In this document: piece by piece, positions 33,348-41,668 of the stretch
Position numbering within the stretch: position 1 is the stretch's first letter
Layout: every line of letters begins with the position of its first letter
NCBI GenBank assembly: GCA_963755705.1
Contig: CAVWKW010000002.1
Coordinates: 434,001 to 498,000, forward strand
DNA from: JBARDN01 sp963755705
GTDB lineage: Bacteria; Desulfobacterota; Binatia; Binatales; Binataceae
Length of the DNA: 64,000 bases
Reading direction: 5' to 3'
Translations under genes and position numbers: made by a program
Notes under the pieces: model-generated
What the model was told of the DNA's origin: nothing
The model's input: only the letters and a program-made list of their open reading frames with translations
Database searches by the model: none

Positions 33348-34031
33348 TTATCTCGTTTCCTCGGCCACCGCATGCGCAACCGGTTTGCGCCTGGGACGAA
33401 AATCCACCGGCTCGTAGACGCCAGTCTTGAGTTCGCGCACCAGGTCGTCAGTCGATCGAATTTCGGCCGCAAAGCGCGTCGCGCACAGGCCGATCAGGCT
33501 CACCAGGTGGCTGTCAGATCCGCCCACCGCGCGGTAGCCGAAACGCGCGACCAGTTCCGCACTGCGCTCATCTTCGCCCTTGCGCGAGCCGCCATTTAGA
33601 ACTTCGACCGCGACCACGTTCTCCAGCGCGGGCTGGGTCGCGTAATGCTCATAGAGACCGATATTCGGGCGGCCCGGATGACACGGCACCGCAACTCCGC
33701 CCAGCCGCGCGACTTCATCGACCAGGGTTTGCGCGTCGAGCCTGATATTGGCGAAATCAAAACGCGCCAGGATATCGTCGTTGACGCCGTACACCAAGAC
33801 ATGGCCGTAGTTGGTCTCAACTTCCGACGCGCGCAGAACCATCACACCGAATTGGTCTTCGAGCGCGCGATAGTCGGCCTCGCGGTTGAACTGGCGATGC
33901 TCCGTCAGGACGATTCCGTCCAATGGTCGTTCGGCGCGCCTAAGCCTGATCCAGTTGAGGTATGCCTCTACCGGTGCGCGGCTGTCTTCGGACGCTTCGC
34001 TATGCGAATGCAGATCAAGGATTGTGCTCAA
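33348..34031 (-). CDS. PHP-domain metal-dependent hydrolase
   Basis: A 227-residue protein with the PHP motifs: DLHSHSEAS at 6-14, LTEHRQF near 42-48, E in LRASEVETNYGH near 69, AVPCHPGRPN at about 113-122 and GGSDSHL near 169-175. These bind two or three metal ions and hydrolyse phosphoesters in known members. The start appears to be TTG at 34031, with AAGGAA ten bases upstream; no closer ATG fits the N-terminal DLHSHS. It is sandwiched between the DUF35 and MaoC genes in the same orientation, but its role there is unclear. Confidence 0.82.
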   Translation of the reverse strand: MSTILDLHSHSEASEDSRAPVEAYLNWIRLRRAERPLDGIVLTEHRQFNREADYRALEDQFGVMVLRASEVETNYGHVLVYGVNDDILARFDFANIRLDAQTLVDEVARLGGVAVPCHPGRPNIGLYEHYATQPALENVVAVEVLNGGSRKGEDERSAELVARFGYRAVGGSDSHLVSLIGLCATRFAAEIRSTDDLVRELKTGVYEPVDFRPRRKPVAHAVAEETR

Positions 34032-34044
34032 GCGGCTAAGTTCC

Positions 34045-34470
34045 TTACCTCGCCGGGCGAAATTTCGCGAGCGTCACCTCCGGGGTGACATCCTCGTATA
34101 CGACCTCGACGGGCATCCCTATTTTAACCTCTTCCGGGCGGCATTCCACCAGATTGGTAAGCATCTTGAGCCCCTCATCGAGCTCGACGTAGGCCATGAT
34201 ATAGGGCAGCGATTCGCGAAATCCGGCCGCGCCATTCTGGTAGGTCGCGGTGAAGGTATAGACCTTGCCGCGGCCCTTGGCGCGAATCCATTCGGTGTTC
34301 GAGGACAGGCAGCTCGTGCACAGCGCGCGCGGATAATAGCGGATATCGCCGCAATCGCGGCATTTCTGGATGTACAGCTCGTGCCGCTTCATCGCTTCCC
34401 ACCACGGGCGATTTTCCTCGTCGAGATGCGGCAGCGGCTTGGAATATTTTTTTTCCTTTTGTTCAGGCAT
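34045..34470 (-). CDS. DUF35 zinc-ribbon/OB-fold protein
   Basis: A 141-residue protein with an N-terminal helix (LDEENRPWWEAMKRHELYIQ), a rubredoxin-like zinc ribbon with CRDC and CTSC at about 37-40 and 51-54, and a C-terminal OB fold (GRGKVYTFTATYQ, MPVEVVYEDVTPEVTLAKF). DUF35 proteins or domains pair with thiolase-like partners; in steroid degradation the DUF35 part of ChsH2 is required by the aldolase Ltp2. The thiolase-like gene sits nine bases upstream in the same operon, which supports that partnership. Confidence 0.88.
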   Translation of the reverse strand: MPEQKEKKYSKPLPHLDEENRPWWEAMKRHELYIQKCRDCGDIRYYPRALCTSCLSSNTEWIRAKGRGKVYTFTATYQNGAAGFRESLPYIMAYVELDEGLKMLTNLVECRPEEVKIGMPVEVVYEDVTPEVTLAKFRPAR

Positions 34471-34479
34471 GGCAGTGAC

Positions 34480-35640
34480 CTACTGATTCGAGAGGATGAG
34501 CGTAGCGCCCGAATGGCGCGTGCCGAGCGCTCCGCCGGTGCCGTGCACCAGCGCGGTTTTGCAATTCTTGACCTGGCGCGGACCGCATTCGCCGCGCAGT
34601 TGTTTGGCCGCCTCGATCACCAGGAAGATCCCGCGCATTCCCGGATGATTCGACGACAGGCCGCCCCCGTCGGTGTTGATCGGAAACGCGCCGTCATAGC
34701 GCAGCCGCCCGCCGCTCACGAATGCGCCGCCCTCACCGCGTTTGCAGAACCCCAGGTTCTCGAGCGTCGAGAGCACGGTGACGGTGAACGAATCGTAGAT
34801 CATCGCCATGTCAATATCTTTGTGCGACACTCCCGCGCGCTCGAATGCGAGCTTGCCCGATTGCGCCGCGGCGATATCAAGATAATCGCGCTGGCCGCGC
34901 GCCGCGTGCCGAACCGCCTCGCCTACGCCTAGAATATAGACTGGCTTCTTCTTGAGGCTCTTCGCGCGCTCGGCCGAGGTGATCACCAGCGCGCCGCCGC
35001 CGTCGGAAATGATGCAGCAATCGAGCAGATGCAGCGGCGACGAGATCACGCGTGATGCGAGCACGTCTTCGACCGTGATCGGGTCGCGATACTTCGCCAC
35101 CGGATTCATCGACGCATGCAGCCGCATCGTAACCGCGATCTCGGCGAGCTGCTCCGAAGTGGTGCCGTAATCATGCATGTGGCGCTGCGCGATCATCGCG
35201 TACGCGCCAACCGTCGTGACGCCGAACGGGGCGTCGTACTGATCGGGCGGGTCGCCCGATCCTCCTGCGCCTCCGGTGCCGATTGCGAAGCGCGAGGACG
35301 CCGCGGTCGAGCCGTATACGACCACGCACACTTCGCACAGCCCGGCGGCGATCGCGGCGGCCGCGTGCGCGGTGTGCGCGACGAACGACGATCCGCCGAT
35401 CGCGGTCGAATCGACGTAATTGGGCGTCAGGTTCAGATAATCAGAGAACCCGATGATCCCCATACCGCCCATGCCCATGCCGGTGGTCGCGAGGCCGTCA
35501 ACCTCTTTGATCGTGAGGCCGGCGTCGTCGAGCGCACCGCGCACGCTCTCGGCCATGATTTGAAACATCGACTTGTCCGGAGCGAAGCGGGTCGGATGCT
35601 CGAATACTCCGGCGACTGCGGTTTTGCGGGAAAGACTCAT
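34480..35640 (-). CDS. Thiolase-like protein lacking the nucleophilic cysteine (Ltp2/SCP-x type)
   Basis: A 386-residue thiolase-superfamily protein. The position of the thiolase nucleophile reads DSTAIGGSSFVAHTAHAAAAI, with serine instead of cysteine. The second cysteine motif near the C-terminus reads ALVHGTGGALGTRHSG without cysteine; the histidine of NTDGGGLSSNHPG is kept. This pattern is that of SCP-x-like lipid-transfer proteins and the retro-aldolase Ltp2, not true thiolases. With the DUF35 and MaoC neighbours a carbon-carbon cleaving aldolase acting on a CoA-linked side chain is likely. AAGGA lies seven bases before the ATG. Confidence 0.87.
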   Translation of the reverse strand: MSLSRKTAVAGVFEHPTRFAPDKSMFQIMAESVRGALDDAGLTIKEVDGLATTGMGMGGMGIIGFSDYLNLTPNYVDSTAIGGSSFVAHTAHAAAAIAAGLCEVCVVVYGSTAASSRFAIGTGGAGGSGDPPDQYDAPFGVTTVGAYAMIAQRHMHDYGTTSEQLAEIAVTMRLHASMNPVAKYRDPITVEDVLASRVISSPLHLLDCCIISDGGGALVITSAERAKSLKKKPVYILGVGEAVRHAARGQRDYLDIAAAQSGKLAFERAGVSHKDIDMAMIYDSFTVTVLSTLENLGFCKRGEGGAFVSGGRLRYDGAFPINTDGGGLSSNHPGMRGIFLVIEAAKQLRGECGPRQVKNCKTALVHGTGGALGTRHSGATLILSNQ

Positions 35641-35665
35641 GGCGAGATCCTTACTTGAGGGGGCG

Positions 35666-36481
35666 TTACTTCAGCTCGGCGAGGAACGAATCGACGGCGG
35701 CCTGCAGCTCGGCGGGGCGCTCGTGCACGATCACGTGGCCCGAATCAGGAATTGTCACGAGCTTTGCGCCGCGGATTTTGGCGTGAATGATTTCGGCGTC
35801 GGCAGGCGGAGTGCCCAGGTCGTCGGCGCCGGCGACGACCAGCGTGGGTTTGTCGATCTTCGCGATCGCATCGCGCAAATCGACCTTCATGCACGCGGCA
35901 ACATCGGTGTAACGAACGCGCGGGTCGGTCCGGATCTGTTCCATCCAGCCTTCGCGGATGACGTCGAAGTTTTCCTTGATCGTCCTGGGCGAGTAGCCGT
36001 CGGTCGTGAATCCCTGCGGCGCGCGCCCCATCATCACCGCGCGCAGTCCCTCGACCAGATTCGGCGGCAGATTGAACTTCGCCGCGGTCGCGACCAGGAC
36101 CAGCGCCTGCACTCGCGCCGGATGCCGCAGTGCCATCTCCATCGCGACCGCGCCGCCCATCGAATGGCCCATGATTACGGCCGAGCGCAATTTCAGCGCA
36201 TCCATGAACGCGGCGACAAAATCCGCGTAGTCCTGCACCGTGGCAAGGCCCTCGACCCCCGCCGAGCGGCCATGGCCGGGTAGATCGAGCGCGACCGGGC
36301 TGTTGTTCGTGCCAAGCGCATCGACCTGGCGATGCCACGAATGCGCGTTGGATCCCGCGCCGTGGATGAGAATAATCGCACGTCCGCGGCTGAGATCCGG
36401 CACCACATCGGGCAGGCAAGTTGCGCCGTGATAGAAATAGTAAGTCGCGTGGCCCTTAACGTCGGTGTACTTGGTCGGCAT
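35666..36481 (-). CDS. Alpha/beta hydrolase
   Basis: A 271-residue alpha/beta hydrolase with oxyanion-hole IHGAGSNAHSW at 39-49, the nucleophile elbow GHSMGG with S107, an acid in AGADDLGTPP near 221 and the histidine of PDSGHVIVHERP near 248. The full triad is present, so it should be active; substrate is unknown. In this cluster an ester or ring-cleavage (C-C) hydrolase is plausible. It is 25 bases upstream of the thiolase-like gene on the same strand. Confidence 0.9.
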   Translation of the reverse strand: MPTKYTDVKGHATYYFYHGATCLPDVVPDLSRGRAIILIHGAGSNAHSWHRQVDALGTNNSPVALDLPGHGRSAGVEGLATVQDYADFVAAFMDALKLRSAVIMGHSMGGAVAMEMALRHPARVQALVLVATAAKFNLPPNLVEGLRAVMMGRAPQGFTTDGYSPRTIKENFDVIREGWMEQIRTDPRVRYTDVAACMKVDLRDAIAKIDKPTLVVAGADDLGTPPADAEIIHAKIRGAKLVTIPDSGHVIVHERPAELQAAVDSFLAELK

Positions 36482-36569
36482 CGCCGCGTATCACTCCACC
36501 TTGGCTTCGTTTGAAGGTTAGCTATTAGGTTAGGCGCGCGGTTGTCAAACGGCGCAGCGAACGAACCCA

Positions 36570-38015
36570 TCATGCCTTCTTGAACGGACGCGGCTCGAGC
36601 CTGGGAAAGCGCGGATCTTCTTCGCGCGGAATCACGTCCGAGGTGCTGCATAGCCACGCGAGAATCTGATCGCGAAAGCTCCGCTCGAGCCCGGGGTGTT
36701 CGGCGCGTCCGGCGAGGTTGATCGTTTCGAGCGGATCGTTTTCGCGATCGTAGAGCTCGGGTTTCTCGTAGAGCCGGTAGATGAAGGTCCACTTGAAATC
36801 CCGTCTCGCGATCGCGCGGCCGTTGGCCGCTGGATCCTCATGCTCGAGGGCGGCCTTGCGATCGTACGGAAACGGTGCGTGCTCGAACTGCGGCTCTTCT
36901 TCGATCAGATAACCACCTTCGGAGAAAGCGGCGTCTCGATGGCGCGCCTTGTCGCCGCGCAGCAGCGGAACCAGGCTTTTGCCGAATTGCGTGTACGCGG
37001 GACTTTGCTCGGCGAGCTCGAGCATCGTGGGAGTCAGATCAACCATCTCGACCATCTCGTTCGAGACGTGGCTTTGTTTGATTCCCGGCCCCGCAAGGAT
37101 CAGAGGATTGCGCAGCAGGCACTCGCTGACCCCGGCGGGCCATTTCTCGACCAGCCCGAAATCGCCGGCGTATTCGCCGTGATCGGTGAAAAATGCGGTT
37201 ACGGTACGCGACGCGAAGCCGGCGCGATCAACGGCCTGCACCACGCGTCCGAGCTGGCTATCTACCCGCGCGATCATCCCATAGTAGGTTGCGACGATTT
37301 CGTTGTAATCGTCGTCGGTAAGCCGGCCGAGTTCGTATCTTTCGTACATCGCGCCCATGTGGCGCGGCTTGTCCTCGAAATTCGCGGGCGCACGCCTGGG
37401 CAGTCCGCGCCGCGGATGCATCGAGAACCACGGCTCCTCGACCTCGAACGGCGGATGCGGAAATATCAGCGCGGCGAATAACACCCAGGGCTCGCGCGGT
37501 CCGCCGGCGAGCCATTCTTCCGCGCTCTGCACGGTAGCCTCGTCAAAATCGAGCACGACTCCGTCGGCGTCGCGCTTGCCGTGATAAAAGGAATAACGAA
37601 GCCGGTGACCGGCGGGAAACGGGGACGGCATGAATCCGGCTTTTGGCCTGACGATCCATCCGGCAAAGTCGGTGCTGGCCTCTGTGACACCGGGCGCGAA
37701 AGTGTCGCCGCGCTGTCCGACCCACGCGACGTTGTAGCCCGATTCCTTGAGCGACTTGAGCAAGTTCGGCTCCCACGGCTTCAGCAGGTTGGTGAGCGTG
37801 CGATGCCCCTGCACGTGCGGGTACCATCCGGTGAACATCGAGACGCGGCTTGGTCCGCACAAGCTGTGCTGCGAAAAGGCGTTCGAGAAGATCGTTCCGC
37901 GCGCGGCCAGCGCGTCGATATTAGGCGTGCGCACAACGGAGTTGCCGAACGCGCCGACCGCGTCCGCGCGCAACTGGTCGGGCATAAACATCAGGAGATT
38001 GGGCCGCTCACTCAT
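36570..38015 (-). CDS. Type I sulfatase
   Basis: A 481-residue sulfatase of the alkaline phosphatase superfamily. PNLLMFMPDQLRADAVG at the N-terminus carries metal ligands, and C53-G-P-S-R57 (HSLCGPSRVSMFTGWYPH) is the formylglycine-forming CxPxR motif. Further metal residues lie in FFTDHGEYAGDFGL near 280. No signal peptide is visible, so it appears cytoplasmic, unlike most polysaccharide sulfatases. Sulfate esters of sterols, alkyl or choline type are possible substrates. First gene of the leftward catabolic series, with 88 bases to the hydrolase. Confidence 0.9.
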   Translation of the reverse strand: MSERPNLLMFMPDQLRADAVGAFGNSVVRTPNIDALAARGTIFSNAFSQHSLCGPSRVSMFTGWYPHVQGHRTLTNLLKPWEPNLLKSLKESGYNVAWVGQRGDTFAPGVTEASTDFAGWIVRPKAGFMPSPFPAGHRLRYSFYHGKRDADGVVLDFDEATVQSAEEWLAGGPREPWVLFAALIFPHPPFEVEEPWFSMHPRRGLPRRAPANFEDKPRHMGAMYERYELGRLTDDDYNEIVATYYGMIARVDSQLGRVVQAVDRAGFASRTVTAFFTDHGEYAGDFGLVEKWPAGVSECLLRNPLILAGPGIKQSHVSNEMVEMVDLTPTMLELAEQSPAYTQFGKSLVPLLRGDKARHRDAAFSEGGYLIEEEPQFEHAPFPYDRKAALEHEDPAANGRAIARRDFKWTFIYRLYEKPELYDRENDPLETINLAGRAEHPGLERSFRDQILAWLCSTSDVIPREEDPRFPRLEPRPFKKA

Positions 38016-38210
38016 CGCTCGCGCTCACGCAGATATCTTGCCATGCACGCAGCTTGCGCGCGACGCGGCTCAATATGCGCGCTGCGCATCCGGTTCACAT
38101 GCACGCGGGACGAGGATCGGTCGAGTCAGCGGGAGGTGAGGTCCTGTTATCGATACGCAGGCTTCTGCGGCGCGGAAATCCGCGCTTGCAGAGGGATCGG
38201 GCTCTGCGCT

Positions 38211-38456
38211 CTACTTTCTGCCACGCGCGACTTTTGCGCCGCGTGAGCGACGTCCACGCTGAGGCATGTCGAAGTCGGTTATGGGTCCCTGCGTATGTTC
38301 CCATTTTTCGATTGCGGTCTTGTTGAAGCGCCACGCACTGCCGACCCGGAATCCGGGAATACGCCCTTGGCGCAGCAGGCGATAAATGGTGGTTGGATGA
38401 ACCCTCAAATGCCGCGACAACTCGGCGATTGTCAGAATGTCACTCTCTCCAGCCAT
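38211..38456 (-). CDS. Excisionase/MerR-type helix-turn-helix protein
   Basis: An 81-residue protein with the excisionase-family DNA-binding domain at residues 7-52: LTIAELSRHLRVHPTTIYRLLRQG, then IPGFRVGSAWRFNKTAIEKWE. The tail is basic (RRSRGAKVARGRK). AAGGAGA lies eight bases before the ATG. It stands between the divergent halves of the catabolic region and could regulate them, but small genes of this type also occur as lone remnants of mobile elements. Confidence 0.85.
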   Translation of the reverse strand: MAGESDILTIAELSRHLRVHPTTIYRLLRQGRIPGFRVGSAWRFNKTAIEKWEHTQGPITDFDMPQRGRRSRGAKVARGRK

Positions 38457-38694
38457 CGCGTCTCCTTACCTCGTGCTGGTCTCGCCAGCGAAATGCTCGG
38501 GCGCCGCCGTGGAATCGAGGATGGGGCAAAGGTTCCGGCGCGGTCAAAGTTATGTCAAGGGACAATAAGGGGCACTAACGCGGCGCAGGCAAAAAATAGC
38601 GTGCGAACGGAGCGCATTTGGGCGGCGACATGAGAGAGCATCAGGCCAATCGCCGTAATGCGCCACAAACAGATTCCATGCGGGAGAACAATCA

Positions 38695-39501
38695 ATGGCT
38701 TATGAAGCGATCGAGACCAGAAATGAAGGAGCGGTTTGCTGGCTGACTTCTAACCGGCCGCACAATCTGAACGCGCTCAGCGGCCAGATGGTCTCCGAAC
38801 TCGAAGACTTCCTGCGACGGCTCCCGGGCGACACCAAAACTCGCGTGGTCGTGATGCGGGGTGCGGGCCGCGCGTTCTGCGCGGGACTCGATCTGAAGGA
38901 GCAGAACCGCGGCGGGACCGGGCTTGGAACCTCGACCACGGATACGGTCGAGTCGCAGCGGCGCATGAGCGATCTGGTGGTCGCGATGCGTCGGGCGCCG
39001 CAACCTTTCATCGCGGCCGTGCGAGGGCCGGCGGCCGGCGGTGGTTTCGCGCTGGCGCTGGCCTGCGACGCGCGAATCGCGGGCGAGTCGGCGCGCTTCA
39101 ACGCGGCCTTCATCAGAATCGGGCTTACCGCTTGCGACATGGGCGTCAGCTACCATCTGCCGCGCGCGGTCGGAACGGCGGTGGCGGCCGAACTCATGCT
39201 GACTGGGCGGTTCATCAACGCTCAGCGCGCTTTGGCGACCGGACTGGTTTCGGAGCTTCACCCCGACGCCGAGGTGGACGCGGCCGCCGCAAAGCTCGCA
39301 CTCGAGATGACTGAGACCTCGCCGCTGGGGCTTCGGATGACCAAGGAATGCCTGTGGGCGAGCGTCGATGCGGGCAGCCTGGAGCAGGCAATCGCGATGG
39401 AAGACCGCAACCAGGTGCTATGCGTTCGCGCGGGATATATCGAAGAGGGTGCCCGCGCCTTTGTCGAGAAACGCAAGCCTCACTTCAAAGACCGCGCATA
39501 G
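38695..39501 (+). CDS. Enoyl-CoA hydratase/isomerase family protein
   Basis: A 268-residue crotonase-fold protein. The oxyanion hole is formed by AFCAGLDLKE near 62-71 and RGPAAGGGFALALACD near 105-120, followed by FIRIGLTACDMGVSYHLPRAVG. The two usual catalytic glutamates are not both evident; CDMG carries an aspartate, as in isomerases and some hydrolases of this family. The reaction is therefore uncertain. GGGAGAA precedes the ATG. The alpha/beta hydrolase gene follows 10 bases later. Confidence 0.88.
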   Translation: MAYEAIETRNEGAVCWLTSNRPHNLNALSGQMVSELEDFLRRLPGDTKTRVVVMRGAGRAFCAGLDLKEQNRGGTGLGTSTTDTVESQRRMSDLVVAMRRAPQPFIAAVRGPAAGGGFALALACDARIAGESARFNAAFIRIGLTACDMGVSYHLPRAVGTAVAAELMLTGRFINAQRALATGLVSELHPDAEVDAAAAKLALEMTETSPLGLRMTKECLWASVDAGSLEQAIAMEDRNQVLCVRAGYIEEGARAFVEKRKPHFKDRA

Positions 39502-39511
39502 GAGCGCCCAA

Positions 39512-40306
39512 GTGCCGGTATCGAAAATCAACGGAATCCAAATCTACTATGAGTTGCTTGGTGAAGGGCCGCCATTGCTGCTGATCGAGGGCATTCCGGG
39601 TACGGTGCCCGATTGGTACCCGTTCGCACACCTTCTGGCCCGCGAATTCAAAGTCGTCGTGTTCGATAATCGCGGCAGCGGCAGATCGGACAAGCCTCAG
39701 GAATGGTACACCATATCCCTGATGGCTTCGGATGCGGCGGCGCTTCTAGATAGTCTGGGCATTCCCCGCGCGAATGTTTTCGGAGTCTCAATGGGCGGAA
39801 TGATCGCGCAGGAATTGGCGCTCAACTTTCCCGAAAAAGTGGAACGACTTGTTTTAGGATGCACGCATTGCGGCGGTCAGAAGGTTATCCGGCCAGCACC
39901 GAAGATCGACGAGGCATTTGCGCTTGAGACCGAAGATTGGGCCGTGCGCATTCGGAACCTCGCGCCCTTCGCGTTTTCAGACGGATTTGGAAGGGACCAA
40001 CCAGAAGCGGTCGCCGAGTTTATCGCGAAGAAGAGCCTCGATGTGCAGCCGTATTTCGCTTATCGGCGACAGATCGACGCCGTTATTCGACACGACTCGG
40101 GCCAGCGGCTCTCCAAAATTACATCGCCGACTCTCGTGCTTACCGGAACGGCCGATGCAGTTATCCCAGCGCAGAACAGCCACGTGCTACACGAAAATAT
40201 TCCCAATTCCGAGATCGCAATGATTGAGGGCGCGGGTCATCTGTTCTTCATAGAACAGCCAGAGCAGACACTCCGAATACTGAGGTCTTTTCTGATTCGC
40301 CAATAA
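39512..40306 (+). CDS. Alpha/beta hydrolase
   Basis: A 264-residue hydrolase with GTG start; GGAG overlaps the stop codon of the enoyl-CoA hydratase gene, indicating co-translation. The nucleophile elbow is GVSMGG with S93, the acid lies in LTGTADAVIP and the histidine in EGAGHLFFIEQP. The oxyanion strand reads LLIEGIPGT, with E where HG is common. The family includes lactonases (3-oxoadipate enol-lactonase-like) and C-C hydrolases. A strong terminator follows the stop. Confidence 0.88.
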   Translation: MPVSKINGIQIYYELLGEGPPLLLIEGIPGTVPDWYPFAHLLAREFKVVVFDNRGSGRSDKPQEWYTISLMASDAAALLDSLGIPRANVFGVSMGGMIAQELALNFPEKVERLVLGCTHCGGQKVIRPAPKIDEAFALETEDWAVRIRNLAPFAFSDGFGRDQPEAVAEFIAKKSLDVQPYFAYRRQIDAVIRHDSGQRLSKITSPTLVLTGTADAVIPAQNSHVLHENIPNSEIAMIEGAGHLFFIEQPEQTLRILRSFLIRQ

Positions 40307-41509
40307 CCATTGCGCGGTGATAAAACGAAGGCCGCGTGATTTTGAAAGCTCATCACGCGGCCTTTGACAGAAAGCGGATTGGGTAAAGCCTAGCGCATCG
40401 CGACTTCGGTTCGCGGCTTGGTTGAACAGGCGCGCGACCAGGAATTGGTTGGCGTCATCGCGCCAGACCCTAATCTGGATTCTCTGGCCGGGCTGATGTG
40501 CGGAAACTGCCTTTTGCAGATCATCTGCATCCGCGACCATCTTGCCATCGAACCCACGGATCACGTCGCCCGCGCGTACCCCAGCCATGTATGCCGGGGA
40601 GCCGATTGCCACGTAAGAGATCTTTGCTCCCCAGACAGCGGGCGCGTAGTCCGCCGCCGCGCCGAAATATGCCGGCCCCTGAGCGGAAAGTACATCCGGG
40701 TGCAGAAAGAACACGTTTGCAGCGTGAGCGGCATGGCGCGCAACCGCGATCACATAATTGACGTCGTCGGTGCTGTAAACGTCACCCGCCAGATAGACAT
40801 CGCCATGACTGCCCGCCGACACGCCGATATCCCAGAAGCCCTGGTCTGCGAGCGCCTGATGAACTCGCTCATCCATTTCATCGGGAGTAGGAGACTGACG
40901 CCGGGGCGCGACGGCCGCGACCTCGACCTGGTCGCCAGGCATCGCAACCACGTTTTCCTCGGTCGCGACTTCGTTATAGGGGTCGCGTCCGGCCGACAGG
41001 TTAGCCATCGCCATGCTGCGCGACATCATGTCATTCGGTCCGGTACGCATCGCCGTGCCGGCGATGATCAACGCGATGATCCCGACCGCCGTGACGCCCA
41101 GCGCATAGCGCTCAAGACCCCACTTCGCGAGAAATCCCGGCGGAGCGTCACGCCAAGGCTCTCTTTGCGCAGTGTTGCGGTCGAACTCTGTATCGGTATC
41201 GATGTCCAATTCCGACGGATCGGCGGCTTCCAGATGCACCGCCATATCGTCACCCATCCAGACATAGGCCGGGTCGGAAAAGCGCTCGGTACGAGTTGAT
41301 CTGTTTTGGAGCTGAGGCGTCTCGGCCGTTTGCATCCAAGCGGCCGCAGTGGATTCCGCTGCCGCCCACCCTTCAAATTGTGCGACGAAATCGGTGCTTT
41401 GAGCAGCTTGGGCTTCAAATAGCTCGCGTTCGGTGCGAAGTTTGTCAATCCGGAGGAACATCTCATCGATATTCAAATACCGGATTCGAGTTTCGGTGTG
41501 CCGTTCCAT
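40187..41509 (-). CDS. Membrane-anchored BON/PDZ-domain protein, 3' end probably frameshifted
   Basis: A cytoplasmic N-terminal region with coiled-coil potential (residues 1-130), one membrane helix near 138-157 (YALGVTAVGIIALIIAG), a BON-like segment around 215-275 (DERVHQALADQGFWDI, VYLAGDVYSTDDV) and a PDZ domain about 300-370 (YMAGVRAGDVIRGFDGKMV). After VARLFN the frame runs on through the terminator hairpin and 120 bases into the opposite gene. Deleting one base near 40425 would instead give KPRTEVAMR and a stop at 40390. I therefore think the true 3' end is 40390 and the extension is an artefact of a frameshift. Confidence 0.7.
   Translation of the reverse strand: MERHTETRIRYLNIDEMFLRIDKLRTERELFEAQAAQSTDFVAQFEGWAAAESTAAAWMQTAETPQLQNRSTRTERFSDPAYVWMGDDMAVHLEAADPSELDIDTDTEFDRNTAQREPWRDAPPGFLAKWGLERYALGVTAVGIIALIIAGTAMRTGPNDMMSRSMAMANLSAGRDPYNEVATEENVVAMPGDQVEVAAVAPRRQSPTPDEMDERVHQALADQGFWDIGVSAGSHGDVYLAGDVYSTDDVNYVIAVARHAAHAANVFFLHPDVLSAQGPAYFGAAADYAPAVWGAKISYVAIGSPAYMAGVRAGDVIRGFDGKMVADADDLQKAVSAHQPGQRIQIRVWRDDANQFLVARLFNQAANRSRDALGFTQSAFCQRPRDELSKSRGLRFITAQWLLANQKRPQYSECLLWLFYEEQMTRALNHCDLGIGNIFV
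40328..40364. terminator. Bidirectional terminator between convergent genes
   Basis: A perfect 13-base stem, AAGGCCGCGTGAT / ATCACGCGGCCTT, with an 11-base loop. It serves the hydrolase on the plus strand and the PDZ gene on the minus strand, with short T or A runs on either side. Confidence 0.8.
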
Positions 41510-41668
41510 AGATTACTTCCCGCAATGGATTAGGTTCACGCCCTCCCATACCTAATACATGCCTACTCTTTTTTAGCAAGCCCAGCCGCTTTATGCCACC
41601 CCTGATCTGTCAAGTATTCACTTCAGATGCGTATGCGCGCATAGCCTTCGGGCCGAACCCCTTCGGGC

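Noticed and set aside
34480..35640. Annotation as acetyl-CoA acetyltransferase (true thiolase)
   Set aside because: The nucleophilic cysteine and the second active-site cysteine are both absent, so thiolytic activity is unlikely.
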